Shown here: piece by piece, positions 8,673 to 17,382 of the stretch
Numbering within the stretch: position 1 is the first letter of the stretch
How the letters are laid out: every line of letters begins with the position of its first letter
Origin: an uncultured Cyclobacteriaceae bacterium
Lineage (GTDB): Bacteria > Bacteroidota > Bacteroidia > Cytophagales > Cyclobacteriaceae
Direction: 5' to 3'
DNA length: 64,000 bases
NCBI GenBank assembly: GCA_937146645.1
Contig: CAKZRQ010000017.1
Span: 186,001 to 250,000 of the forward strand
Notes under the pieces: model-generated
Database searches by the model: none
Seen by the model: only the letters and a program-made list of their open reading frames with translations
Told to the model about the DNA's origin: nothing
Made by a program: the position numbers and the translations under genes

Positions 8673-9727
8673 TAGGAAAAATCTTCCGAAGACTAAATTC
8701 TGAATGGGAGAAATTGGTCAAGAAAAAAATGCCTTTTTGGTTTTATAAATCTGGTTTTTTTGCTGGTTTATATTACACTTTTTTCAACAAAGGTTTTAGG
8801 CGTGAACTCAAAAGTGTACTCGCAGGGAAGGTAGATCACCTAAGAAATTCTCAAGATGAACATGCCAATTACTTCATGCTGGTTAGAAATACCCATAGGC
8901 TTGAAAAAGGCCTGATCATGAGGCCGAGAAAACCTGTGTTTGCGGCGAATTATATTTCTGAGACCACCAATAGCTACATTGGTGTAATGAGCAATGGGGC
9001 GGTACAGGCTGATCCAAAGCAAATCAAATGGTTTACGGATGTTCTTGATGAATATTTTTCAGTTGTAGATTCACATCCAGTAATTGATGTTGAAAAAGAA
9101 AGGTATCAAAGTTTTCGAGTTAAAAGTGACATCGAACAAAGCTTAGAATCTTCTTCTACCCCTTACGAAAGAAATTGGGATAGCTTTGCCGATATCTCGT
9201 TTGAAGAGTTCTATAAGCTAAACCGTCAAAGAAGATCCGTAAGGTGGTTCTTAGATAAGCCTGTTCCTCGAGATTTAATTGATAAAGCCATTTCTGCCGC
9301 TATTCAGGCTCCCAGTGCCTGTAATAGACAGCCATTTACTTACAGAGTTTTTGATGATCCTCAGCTGGTTTCTAAAGCAGTAAATTTTCCGATGGGAACC
9401 AAAGGCTACGCACATTCGATCCAGACTTTCATCGTGGTAGTAGGTCATCTTGATGCTTACTTTGATGAAAGAGACAGGCATTTGATTTATATCGATGCCT
9501 CGCTAGCGAATATGTCCTTGATGCTTGCACTTGAGACTTTAGGTTTATCTAGTTGCCCAATTAACTGGCCAGATATTGAAGAAAGAGAGGTTTTAATGTC
9601 AAAGTTTTTGGACTTGAAAGAATATGATAGGCCAGTAATGTGTATTGGAGTTGGCTATCCGGATCCGGAGGGTAAAGTCCCATTTTCCGAGAAAAGATCT
9701 TTAGAAAAAATTAGAGTTTATAACTGA
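8669..9727 (+). CDS. Nitroreductase-family flavoprotein with long N-terminal extension
   Basis: 352 residues. The nitroreductase/FMN domain is only the C-terminal part, from about residue 183: RQRRSVRWFLDKPVP, then IQAPSACNRQPF and a late LALETLGLSSCPINWP, all typical of the fold. The first 180 residues are an extension containing HRLEKGLIMRPRK. Similar long nitroreductases occur next to polysaccharide pyruvyltransferases in other surface-polysaccharide loci, as here, where the next gene overlaps it by one base. The redox substrate is unknown; a role in modifying a sugar or providing a pyruvyl donor is speculation. Confidence 0.85.
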   Translation: MIGKIFRRLNSEWEKLVKKKMPFWFYKSGFFAGLYYTFFNKGFRRELKSVLAGKVDHLRNSQDEHANYFMLVRNTHRLEKGLIMRPRKPVFAANYISETTNSYIGVMSNGAVQADPKQIKWFTDVLDEYFSVVDSHPVIDVEKERYQSFRVKSDIEQSLESSSTPYERNWDSFADISFEEFYKLNRQRRSVRWFLDKPVPRDLIDKAISAAIQAPSACNRQPFTYRVFDDPQLVSKAVNFPMGTKGYAHSIQTFIVVVGHLDAYFDERDRHLIYIDASLANMSLMLALETLGLSSCPINWPDIEEREVLMSKFLDLKEYDRPVMCIGVGYPDPEGKVPFSEKRSLEKIRVYN

Positions 9728-10863
9728 TGCTAATTGAGCTTCGCGGTGTTGAATTTGTAAATAAAGGAGCTGAATTGATGCTTCATGCCATAATGGAGAA
9801 GTTGGCTTCATCTATAGATGGCGTTCAGTTCGTTATGGAAGCCAGCTCAAGAGTTCCTGTTGAGAAGCTCAAAGAGAATGGGATTTTAAGGAAAGCCAAC
9901 ATGCATAAAAATGGAGTGAACCTTACCTCTGTTTTTGACGCGATACCATCTAGAATTCTTAAAAAGAAAGGTCTGGCAAAACAACGAAAAATTGATGTGA
10001 TTCTTGATGCTTCAGGCTTCGCGTACGGTGATAAATGGGGCGCGAAGAAGGCTGATCAAAGAACCTCAGATCATATTATTACCTGGAAGAAGAATGGTAA
10101 AAAAGTGATTCTCCTTCCTCAGGCTTTTGGACCTTTTTCAGATTCTAAGTTGAAAACCAGTATGAAGCTTATTCTGAAAGAAGCAAATCTGGTTTTCGCT
10201 AGAGATTCTGTCTCTAAATCTTATTTGGATGATCTAGGAAAGTTTGATTCGGTGAATGAGGCTCCCGACTTCACAAATCTTGTAAAGGGTAAAGTTCCAG
10301 AGGGAGATTTTTCGAATATGATTGCCATTATCCCAAATCAGAAGATGACTGAAACTGGGGATGAAGCTGCTGAGATTAAGTATATCAGCTACTTACAGAA
10401 GAGCGTTGAATTACTTCAAGAACGAGGAGAAAGTCCCTTCTTCCTTATCCATGAAAGCTCACATGATGCTCAAATAGCAGAGAAAGTCAATAGCAAATTG
10501 AGTAGCCCGATTCAGGTCTTATTGGAGTCTGACCCTCTTAAAGTTAAGGGTATAATTGGTTCCTCTAAAGCTGTAATTACCAGTCGATTTCATGGTTTGG
10601 TAAGTGCCTTAAGCCAAGCTATTCCATGTCTTTCTACTGGTTGGAGCCATAAATATCAAGAGCTTTTGAGAGATTATGATTATACCCAAGCCTTAAGTGA
10701 TGTAGAAGATCAAGAAGACTATTTGAATAATAAGCTTGATATTATTCTGGACCCTGGGTCTAGAGAAAAAGTGAAAGACCTGCTGAAAGAATACTCAATA
10801 ATTCAAAAAGATAAATCTGAGCAGATGTGGTCGAAGGTTTTGGCTGAAATCCAAACTAAATGA
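9727..10863 (+). CDS. Polysaccharide pyruvyl transferase family protein
   Basis: 378 residues, PF04230-type (CsaB/WcaK/AmsJ family), which transfers pyruvate from phosphoenolpyruvate to form ketals on sugar units. Family signs are the N-terminal LRGVEFVNKGAELMLHAI, ILLPQAFGPF in the middle, the VFARDSVSKSYLDDLG stretch, and the C-terminal TSRFHGLVSALSQAIPCLSTGWSHKY, which contains the conserved SRxHG. It overlaps the nitroreductase stop (TGATG) and the following GT2 gene (ATGA), so all three are coupled. The product may be a pyruvylated repeat unit. Confidence 0.9.
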   Translation: MLIELRGVEFVNKGAELMLHAIMEKLASSIDGVQFVMEASSRVPVEKLKENGILRKANMHKNGVNLTSVFDAIPSRILKKKGLAKQRKIDVILDASGFAYGDKWGAKKADQRTSDHIITWKKNGKKVILLPQAFGPFSDSKLKTSMKLILKEANLVFARDSVSKSYLDDLGKFDSVNEAPDFTNLVKGKVPEGDFSNMIAIIPNQKMTETGDEAAEIKYISYLQKSVELLQERGESPFFLIHESSHDAQIAEKVNSKLSSPIQVLLESDPLKVKGIIGSSKAVITSRFHGLVSALSQAIPCLSTGWSHKYQELLRDYDYTQALSDVEDQEDYLNNKLDIILDPGSREKVKDLLKEYSIIQKDKSEQMWSKVLAEIQTK

Positions 10864-11723
10864 AATTCTCGGTAATTATTCCGGTTTATAAAAACTGGGA
10901 GATTTTCGAGAAGTGCTACCAAAGATTGAAAGATCAAACTTTTGAGGAATCGGAAATAGAAATATTGGTAATAAATAATAGTCCGGAAAATCCAGTTCCT
11001 AGTTCACTTTCTATTTTGTCCAATACCAAAATCATTGATCAGCCAATACCTGGATCCTATGCAAGCAGGAATCTAGGTGTCTCAATTTCTCAGGGAGATA
11101 TTTTGGCCTTCACTGATTCAGACTGCCTGCCTGAAAATGATTGGCTTGAAAAAGCTGAAAAGGCTATGACTGGTGAAGCTGATCTGATTGGTGGGAGAGT
11201 TGAAGTTTTTAAAGAAGACAATGCGAGCGATTTAGCCTATGATTTCGAGAGAACCTTTGGTTTTAACCAAAGAAAGAATGTGGAAGAGAAATCACAGAGT
11301 GTGACAGCTAATTTGATTGCTAAAAAGAATGTATTTAAGAAGGTGGGCCTTTTTAGAGAGGATCTCCTATCTGGAGGTGATTTCGAATGGACCAAGAGAG
11401 CTGTTAAGTCTGGCTTTAAATTAGAATATTCAGATGATGTACTGATTTATCATCCAGCGCGAAAATCAGTTTCACAGATAGCTCAAAAAAGGAAAAGGAC
11501 ATCTGGAGGATTTTATTTTAGAGAATATAAGTACTATTCATTTTTCGAAAGAATTAGGTATGTCTTGGTTATGGGAAGGCCTCGACTTTCGATCTTGAAT
11601 TATAAAGACTTTGGATTCAAAAGAAGAATTGAGCTCTTTTTTGCTACCTGGTCTATTGAAATCCAAGGAATTTGGGAAATATTGTTGCTCCAATTTGGTC
11701 TGAAAGAAGCTGAAAGACAATAA
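10860..11723 (+). CDS. Family 2 glycosyltransferase (paralogue A)
   Basis: 287 residues, GT-A fold. N-terminal FSVIIPVYKNWEIF, then QPIPGSYASRN, the metal-binding FTDSDCLP and VTANLIAKKNVF, and the acceptor region LLSGGDFEWTKRA. These blocks match the enzyme at 16528 one by one (GSYAxRN, FTDSDCxP, GRVEVF, GGDxEF, HPAR), so the two are paralogues in one locus. It transfers an unidentified sugar to the lipid-linked repeat unit at the cytoplasmic membrane face. Confidence 0.9.
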   Translation: MKFSVIIPVYKNWEIFEKCYQRLKDQTFEESEIEILVINNSPENPVPSSLSILSNTKIIDQPIPGSYASRNLGVSISQGDILAFTDSDCLPENDWLEKAEKAMTGEADLIGGRVEVFKEDNASDLAYDFERTFGFNQRKNVEEKSQSVTANLIAKKNVFKKVGLFREDLLSGGDFEWTKRAVKSGFKLEYSDDVLIYHPARKSVSQIAQKRKRTSGGFYFREYKYYSFFERIRYVLVMGRPRLSILNYKDFGFKRRIELFFATWSIEIQGIWEILLLQFGLKEAERQ

Positions 11724-11751
11724 GTTCCTTTGTAACATTCATAAGCAAAAA

Positions 11752-12834
11752 ATGGACAAGCAAACAACAGAAATTCTTAAACAGGAGAACTTCACCATAG
11801 TTAACCTCTATTCCATGGCGAAGAAAAAGTCTTTCTTATTTCTGTCTGTAATTGGTCTTTTCATTTTGGGTGGGGTAATTTATTATTATACCACTCCGAA
11901 AGAGTATTCCACGCTTTCTGTTCTTTTGGTTGAAACTCAGGATAATAATGAGTCTGGAGGTTTAAGTTCCCTAGCCGCTGCAGCAGGCTTTGGTGGAGCT
12001 GGACCTAGTAGTTCTTCTACTCTTGATCCAGCCCTTTACCCCGTAATTCTACAGAGTAAACCTTACCTAGAAGAATTAATAAACTCTAAGGTCAAGTCAA
12101 GAAACTACGAGGATTCTGTGACCATATTTAAGTATATGGTTGAAACTATGCCTGACAATTATATCTATAAGTTTTTAAGAAGACCATTGGCCGCCTTTGA
12201 TGACCCAACGATAATAGATGATGAAGAAAGGCTTGCGAATAGACCAAGTGTTAAATCCAGATATCAATCATTAGAGCTACTGATTCTCTACAAAATGGCC
12301 GATCGAATAAAGTATTCAGCTGAGGGTAGAATTTTGACGATAATCGTTACTATGCCTGAGCCGGAGATGGCATATCAATTTTCTTTATTGGTTCAAAAAC
12401 TTTTGATCGATTATTCAACCGAATATCTCCAAGAAAAGCAGCGAGGTCAGGTGGAGTATTTAGAAGAGCAACATCTGAAGAGTGAAGAGAAATTCAAGGA
12501 AGCTCAATCTACTCTTACTTCCTTCCGTGAGCGTAATCAGGGGATTTATTTGGAGAGCCAAAAAGCTATAGAGCAAAACCTTAATTCGGATTACAATCTG
12601 AAGTTTGAACTGTACCGAACTATTTCTCAAGAACTTGAAAGAGCCCGAATTGAGCTGAATAGCCAAAAGCCTATATTTACGGAGATTGAACCTCCTTTCA
12701 TCCCTAACAAACCTTCTGCTCCGAGACTCCTAATCACCATGGCCTTCTGCTTCGCGCTTGGCTTTGTTTTCGGATTGGTCGCTGTTTTTGTTTACTATCT
12801 CAGAGCTTACTTTGTCCTGAAGAGTCAGGATTGA
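11752..12834 (+). CDS. Wzz-like chain length determinant / polysaccharide co-polymerase
   Basis: 360 residues. A first membrane helix at about 28-48, a periplasmic part with a low-complexity Gly/Ala/Ser stretch near 69-89 and a coiled coil near 222-265, then the Pro-rich PFIPNKPSAPR and a second membrane helix near 325-352. This is the PCP architecture. There is no kinase domain, unlike the second system's Wzc at 21379. It would set chain length together with the Wzy candidate at 13825. Gap of 28 bases after the GT2 gene. Confidence 0.85.
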   Translation: MDKQTTEILKQENFTIVNLYSMAKKKSFLFLSVIGLFILGGVIYYYTTPKEYSTLSVLLVETQDNNESGGLSSLAAAAGFGGAGPSSSSTLDPALYPVILQSKPYLEELINSKVKSRNYEDSVTIFKYMVETMPDNYIYKFLRRPLAAFDDPTIIDDEERLANRPSVKSRYQSLELLILYKMADRIKYSAEGRILTIIVTMPEPEMAYQFSLLVQKLLIDYSTEYLQEKQRGQVEYLEEQHLKSEEKFKEAQSTLTSFRERNQGIYLESQKAIEQNLNSDYNLKFELYRTISQELERARIELNSQKPIFTEIEPPFIPNKPSAPRLLITMAFCFALGFVFGLVAVFVYYLRAYFVLKSQD

Positions 12835-12835
12835 T

Positions 12836-13828
12836 TTGAAAGCCTCTATTATTATTCCTGTTTTTAATAATTCAGAGTATTTGACTGAAACTCTGAATTC
12901 AGTTAAGAATCAATCTTATCCAGATTGGGAATGTATTATCGTTGATGATGGCTCTAATGATGGATCCCAAGAAATAGCCAAAGGTTTTTGCGAAGACACA
13001 AGATTTCATTTTCTGGAAAGAGATTCGAGCAAGCCCAAGGGTGCAAATGCTTGTCGAAACATTGGAGCAGAAAAGGCCACCGGCGAAGCCTTATTATTTC
13101 TAGATGGAGATGATTTACTCAGTGAGGACTGTTTAAAGCATCGGCTTGAACTAATGCAGAATGAGAATCTCTTTGTTTACAATTCGGGGGTTTTTGAAGC
13201 GAAAATTTCTAATTCCGTTCCTTTCTTTCCCGCTTTAAATAAAGGGTTAAATAATGAGGACTATTTAGGAATGTTTTTGGAATACATTACTCCATGGAAT
13301 ATTCATAGTCCAATTTGGAAAAAAGCTTTTTTCTTGGAATTGGGTGGATTTGATGAGGAATTACAGAGGTTCCAGGATGTCGATCTTCATATTCGGGCAT
13401 TGTCTAATAATAATTTGAAAATAGGATTTGACAGGTCAGATATAATTACCAGTTTTTATAGAAAATCTGAATTTCATCAGAAGATGACGCTTGAAAAGAG
13501 ACGTTTTCTTCTAGATCAGGGATTAATTTTTGCTGATAAAATCAGCACAATAGCAGCAAAGGATTCTCTAAAGCATCTTCAGGGTTTATTAATCTATCTT
13601 CATTTTCGTTTTGAGGAAGTATTTGCCAAAGACGATTCCAAAAGAATTGAGCGACTCGTGTCAAAAATTAAAGAAGATCAGCATGACTTCAAGATTTCTA
13701 GGGAGCTCAGGTATCTCCAATATCTTTTTGAAAACTTAATGATTAAGGCTTCCAAGTTGAGGAAGGCCTTAAGTTATGGAGCATTCAGGTTGTATTCTAA
13801 ACAAAAGCGAGAGTACTATTTGGCATGA
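12836..13828 (+). CDS. Family 2 glycosyltransferase
   Basis: 330 residues, GT-A fold: ASIIIPVFNNSEYLTETL at the N-terminus, IIVDDGSNDGS (first Asp pair), PKGANACRN and FLDGDD (DxD), then GGFDEELQRFQDVDLHIRA as acceptor-side motif. The start is TTG at 12836, two bases after the Wzz stop; an ATG start would delete the first strand. The C-terminal ~100 residues are helical and charged. Sugar specificity unknown. The PKGxNxCRN block is shared with the GT2 at 61133. Confidence 0.9.
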   Translation: MKASIIIPVFNNSEYLTETLNSVKNQSYPDWECIIVDDGSNDGSQEIAKGFCEDTRFHFLERDSSKPKGANACRNIGAEKATGEALLFLDGDDLLSEDCLKHRLELMQNENLFVYNSGVFEAKISNSVPFFPALNKGLNNEDYLGMFLEYITPWNIHSPIWKKAFFLELGGFDEELQRFQDVDLHIRALSNNNLKIGFDRSDIITSFYRKSEFHQKMTLEKRRFLLDQGLIFADKISTIAAKDSLKHLQGLLIYLHFRFEEVFAKDDSKRIERLVSKIKEDQHDFKISRELRYLQYLFENLMIKASKLRKALSYGAFRLYSKQKREYYLA

Positions 13829-15027
13829 AGCTCTATCATGAAAATATCGAGTTCTGGGATTTTTTGACTATGCCTTTGTACTTGGTTTTCGCCTATTTTC
13901 TTCTCGTGTTTGTGGCCAAGTCAGTTCTTTTAAAAGACGGGAAATTTATCAATCTACATTTCTTGGGTCTTCTAATTTTTTACTTGACCGTAGGACTTAT
14001 AGATTACAAGTATAAGTTGATTCCATTCTTTCCTGATACAAGTTTATTCACTAAGATTTTGGAAACAGGGCAGACGCCATATGATCAGTCAATAGGGGTC
14101 AGAATAGGATATAAGTATTTAGCATATCCTGTGTTTCAACTCTCATTGAATTCGATCTATAACTATTTCATCTTCAATATTTGCTTCTTCCATATTGGGT
14201 TGATTCTTTTAGCCGGAGCATTCAACCAGTTCTACCAATTGAAGGATGTTTGGGTACAAAGGTTCTTTTTGATTTTGGGGGTGGTATCCCCAACAGTAAT
14301 TGTTTATTCATTTACGCCTCTTCGGGAGAGCTACTTTGTTCTGGCTTTAGGTTTCTTTTTTTACGGAATTACCAGAAAAAACACCTTGAATGTTTTCTTA
14401 ATTCTTGGGGTAATTTTGGCTGGAATTCTGAGAGTTCAATTATTGCTTTATTTCTTTATTCTGGTTTTTGCTAAATACTTATTTAGCCTAAAAATAAGGA
14501 GAGGTGTTTTGGTTGCATTAATTTTACTGACCATTCCAGTGGCTTATTTCACTCTTAATTACCTTTCTCAGCAAATCATAAATATTAGAATTACTCCAGA
14601 AGCTTTGAGCGTTTTTAGAAATTTGCAAAGGATGGAGTATATCAAATCGGGAGTTACTTATCCCGAAGTTTTTTGGACGAACTGGTTTGATGTGGCACTG
14701 GATTTCCCTGGTTTGTTCTTTCAGTTTTTGTTAAGTCCATTCCCTGTTGTCATTTTTATTCCTTTCTGGACGAAGTTGGCGTATTTCGCTGATGGAATCT
14801 TCCTGTTGTTTATTCTATTCGTTGCTTTTTTGTCAGTGAAGGAGTGGAAAAATTACGGCATGTGGTTTCTATTTGCAGGAATTTATGTAGCGATGTCGGC
14901 CTTTTTTGAGTTCCACTTGTTTGGTGCCGTGAGGCACAGACTACCAGCTACATTACTCTTAATGTCAATTGCTGCTATTTCTTTAGCCAGTCTCTACCAA
15001 AAGTATAAGTGGATTTTCAAGTATTGA
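13825..15027 (+). CDS. Multi-spanning membrane protein, candidate Wzy polymerase
   Basis: 400 residues with roughly 10-11 hydrophobic helices and a large extracytoplasmic loop region, as in Wzy polymerases, which diverge too far for firm family calls. No catalytic motif is recognised; position beside Wzx, Wzz and GT2 genes supports the role. It overlaps the preceding gene by four bases and the next gene by 19. Alternative: an EpsG-like or other polysaccharide membrane protein. Confidence 0.65.
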   Translation: MKLYHENIEFWDFLTMPLYLVFAYFLLVFVAKSVLLKDGKFINLHFLGLLIFYLTVGLIDYKYKLIPFFPDTSLFTKILETGQTPYDQSIGVRIGYKYLAYPVFQLSLNSIYNYFIFNICFFHIGLILLAGAFNQFYQLKDVWVQRFFLILGVVSPTVIVYSFTPLRESYFVLALGFFFYGITRKNTLNVFLILGVILAGILRVQLLLYFFILVFAKYLFSLKIRRGVLVALILLTIPVAYFTLNYLSQQIINIRITPEALSVFRNLQRMEYIKSGVTYPEVFWTNWFDVALDFPGLFFQFLLSPFPVVIFIPFWTKLAYFADGIFLLFILFVAFLSVKEWKNYGMWFLFAGIYVAMSAFFEFHLFGAVRHRLPATLLLMSIAAISLASLYQKYKWIFKY

Positions 15028-15761
15028 TTTCTACTATGAATCCTGATCCAAAAGCTTTCTCTTCATTAAGTTTTAATCGGTTAGTTATATCCCAAAATCA
15101 ACGCGGATTAAAGGTTGAAGAAAAGGGGTTCAGGTTTCTTTCTTTTGATGAAAAAGGGCTTTCTAAAAGCCGCAATAGAGGTTTAGAGGCGGCAGAAGGA
15201 GATATAATAATCATAGCAGACGATGACTTAGAATATTGCGAAGGATTCCAAGCAAAAATCAAAAATGCCTTTATCCAAAATCCAGATGCTGATGGGATTA
15301 CATTTCGGGTTATAACCCCAAAAGGTGAAGCATATAAATCCTATTCTGAAAAATCCTTTAAGCATAACCGAAAAAGCATTTATAATGTCTCATCAGTTGA
15401 GATGGCCTTCAGATTAAAATCTATCAGAAAGCACAGAATTATCTTTGACAATGACTTCGGGCTAGGTGCAAAATTTAAGAGTGGGGAAGAGACTATTTTT
15501 CTCAACGATGCACTTGATAAGGGTATGAATATTTATTTCGTTCCAGAAGATATTGTTATCCATCCATTAGAGAGCTCTGGGAAAGTTTTAGACCAAGATT
15601 TCTTCTTTAGTAAAGGAGCCTTAATCAAGCGTATGTATAAAGGGTCAGCATACATGGGTCTAGGTATTCTTTTTCTAATAAAACAGATATTCAAGTCCCA
15701 AAATCGATTAACTTTGGCGGCTTCAATAAAAGCTATTCAAAGAGGTTTTCAGGCCGTTTAG
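15009..15761 (+). CDS. Family 2-like glycosyltransferase
   Basis: 250 residues, GT-A-like but shorter than usual. FQVLISTMNPDP replaces the usual VSVIIPxYN start; KGLSKSRNRGLEAAEGDIIIIADDDLEYC carries the Asp-rich metal site (DDD). A later GLGAKFKSGEETIFLNDAL corresponds to the GGxDEDF acceptor motif. The start is GTG at 15009, inside the end of the polymerase candidate; TTG at 15024 is possible. It is probably translationally coupled to the upstream gene. Confidence 0.8.
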   Translation: MDFQVLISTMNPDPKAFSSLSFNRLVISQNQRGLKVEEKGFRFLSFDEKGLSKSRNRGLEAAEGDIIIIADDDLEYCEGFQAKIKNAFIQNPDADGITFRVITPKGEAYKSYSEKSFKHNRKSIYNVSSVEMAFRLKSIRKHRIIFDNDFGLGAKFKSGEETIFLNDALDKGMNIYFVPEDIVIHPLESSGKVLDQDFFFSKGALIKRMYKGSAYMGLGILFLIKQIFKSQNRLTLAASIKAIQRGFQAV

Positions 15762-15766
15762 AGGAA

Positions 15767-16519
15767 ATGCTCGTCTCTATTATTACCCCAGTACATAATG
15801 CTGAGTCTCATGTTGAGGAGACGATTGATTCTATTTTGAATCAGACTTTTGAGGATTGGGAGTTGATCTTGATAGATGATTTTTCAACTGATAATGGCGT
15901 TGAAATTCTAAAAAAATATGAGGAAAAGGATTCAAGAATTCGTGTCCTCGAGAATGATAACAATGAAGGTGCTGCCATTACCAGAAATAGGGGGATCAGA
16001 GCTGCGAAAGGTAGGTTTATTGCCTTTCTAGACAGTGATGACTTATGGCTTCCAGAAAAGCTTGAAAAGCAACTGGAATTTATGAAGGAGAATAATTACG
16101 CCTTTACTTATACAAGCTATCATATTTTTAAAGATGATGTCGAAGAAGGCATAATGAAGGTTCCTGAGAAAGTAACGCATCAGGAATTATTGAAAACCTG
16201 TTCCATTGGCTGTCTTACTGTTATTTATGACACGGATAAGCTTGGTAAGATGCTTATGCCAATCATTTCCAGACGTCAGGATTTCGCTTTATGGCTAAAA
16301 ATTCTCAAGGAGATTCCCTTCGCTTATGGTATGCAAGAGCCTTTGGCTCGATACAGATTGAGGAATGATTCTATTTCCGGAAATAAATTCAAAGCTGCTT
16401 CCTATCAGTGGAGGGTGTATCGCGAATTTGAGAAATTGAATCTATTTCAAGCTAGCTATTATTTTCTCCATTACTCTTTCAATGGAGTCTTGAAGACCTA
16501 CTTCAAAAGTAAAAAGTAA
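15767..16519 (+). CDS. Family 2 glycosyltransferase (teichuronic/colanic-type)
   Basis: 250 residues, a compact GT2: VSIITPVHNAESHVEETIDSI, LILIDDFSTDN, ITRNRGIRAAKGRFIAFLDSDDLW, then RQDFALWLKIL. The LDSDDLWLPEKLEKQ signature is typical of GT2 enzymes annotated near WcaA/teichuronic-acid transferases. ATG with GAGGAA just before it. It lies five bases after the previous stop. Confidence 0.92.
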   Translation: MLVSIITPVHNAESHVEETIDSILNQTFEDWELILIDDFSTDNGVEILKKYEEKDSRIRVLENDNNEGAAITRNRGIRAAKGRFIAFLDSDDLWLPEKLEKQLEFMKENNYAFTYTSYHIFKDDVEEGIMKVPEKVTHQELLKTCSIGCLTVIYDTDKLGKMLMPIISRRQDFALWLKILKEIPFAYGMQEPLARYRLRNDSISGNKFKAASYQWRVYREFEKLNLFQASYYFLHYSFNGVLKTYFKSKK

Positions 16520-16527
16520 TACCTCAA

Positions 16528-17382
16528 TTGACCTTTCTTTCAGTTGTAATTCCTACGTTTCGAGATTCTAGATTGGGGAAGTGTCTCGACGCCATCGAGA
16601 AACAATCAGATCAGGGTTTCTCATTTGAAGTGATAGTAGGGAATAATGATCCAAACGATAAACTGGACTTTGAGGGAAGGTATTCGTTTGATTTAAAATT
16701 CGTGACTGAGCCAATTGCGGGGTCATATGCAGCGCGAAATAAGGCCTTAAAAGAGGTATCAGGAGATTATATCCTATTTACAGATTCAGATTGTATTCCT
16801 ACAGATAATTGGCTTGCTTCCGCAAAAGCCGCGATCACCGAAAGATCGGAGGAACTGATCGCGGGAAGGGTAGAGGTTTTTTCCTTTTCAGGAAGCACAT
16901 ACGGCAAATTTGAAAAGGCATTCGCATTTCCCAATAGAGACTATGTTTTGAAAGAGGGTTTCGGCGTGACCGCTAATTTGCTGGTTAACAAGAAAGTTTT
17001 TGACGCCATAGGAGGATTTAAACAAGGGCTTCTGACTGGAGGGGATGCCGAGTTTTGTAATAGGGCATTAGAACACGGCTTCAGTATTACCTACTATGAT
17101 GAAATGCAGGTCTTTCATCCTGCAAGAGAGACTTGGAGGGAAATGAAGGTTAAGGCTAAAAGATTTGGTGGTAAAATCCCGAAGGGTGATAATAAGTTAC
17201 TCGTGTTTCTTAAGATTCTTGGAAAATATAGGGTCAGAAAACAAGATTTTTCAGCTGTTCATAACCTTGAAAAACCATTTGGTGAAAAGGTTAGCTTTCT
17301 CATGATTTTGGCCAGAATTAGGTGGGTCGAAGCAACTGAATCGATGAGAGTTTTCTTGGGTAAACAACCAGGTCGGCTTTGA
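16528..17382 (+). CDS. Family 2 glycosyltransferase (paralogue B)
   Basis: 284 residues, paralogue of the enzyme at 10860: EPIAGSYAARN, FTDSDCIPTDNWL, GRVEVF, VTANLLVNKKVF, LLTGGDAEFCNRA and FHPARE occur in the same order and spacing. Start TTG at 16528; no useful in-frame ATG. The two enzymes may add the same sugar in different linkages or related sugars. It overlaps the wzi-like gene by four bases (TTGA). Confidence 0.9.
   Translation: MTFLSVVIPTFRDSRLGKCLDAIEKQSDQGFSFEVIVGNNDPNDKLDFEGRYSFDLKFVTEPIAGSYAARNKALKEVSGDYILFTDSDCIPTDNWLASAKAAITERSEELIAGRVEVFSFSGSTYGKFEKAFAFPNRDYVLKEGFGVTANLLVNKKVFDAIGGFKQGLLTGGDAEFCNRALEHGFSITYYDEMQVFHPARETWREMKVKAKRFGGKIPKGDNKLLVFLKILGKYRVRKQDFSAVHNLEKPFGEKVSFLMILARIRWVEATESMRVFLGKQPGRL

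Noticed and set aside
14181..14474. 97-residue + strand frame within the polymerase candidate
   Set aside because: Alternate frame of a confident membrane-protein gene; no ribosome site or recognisable product.
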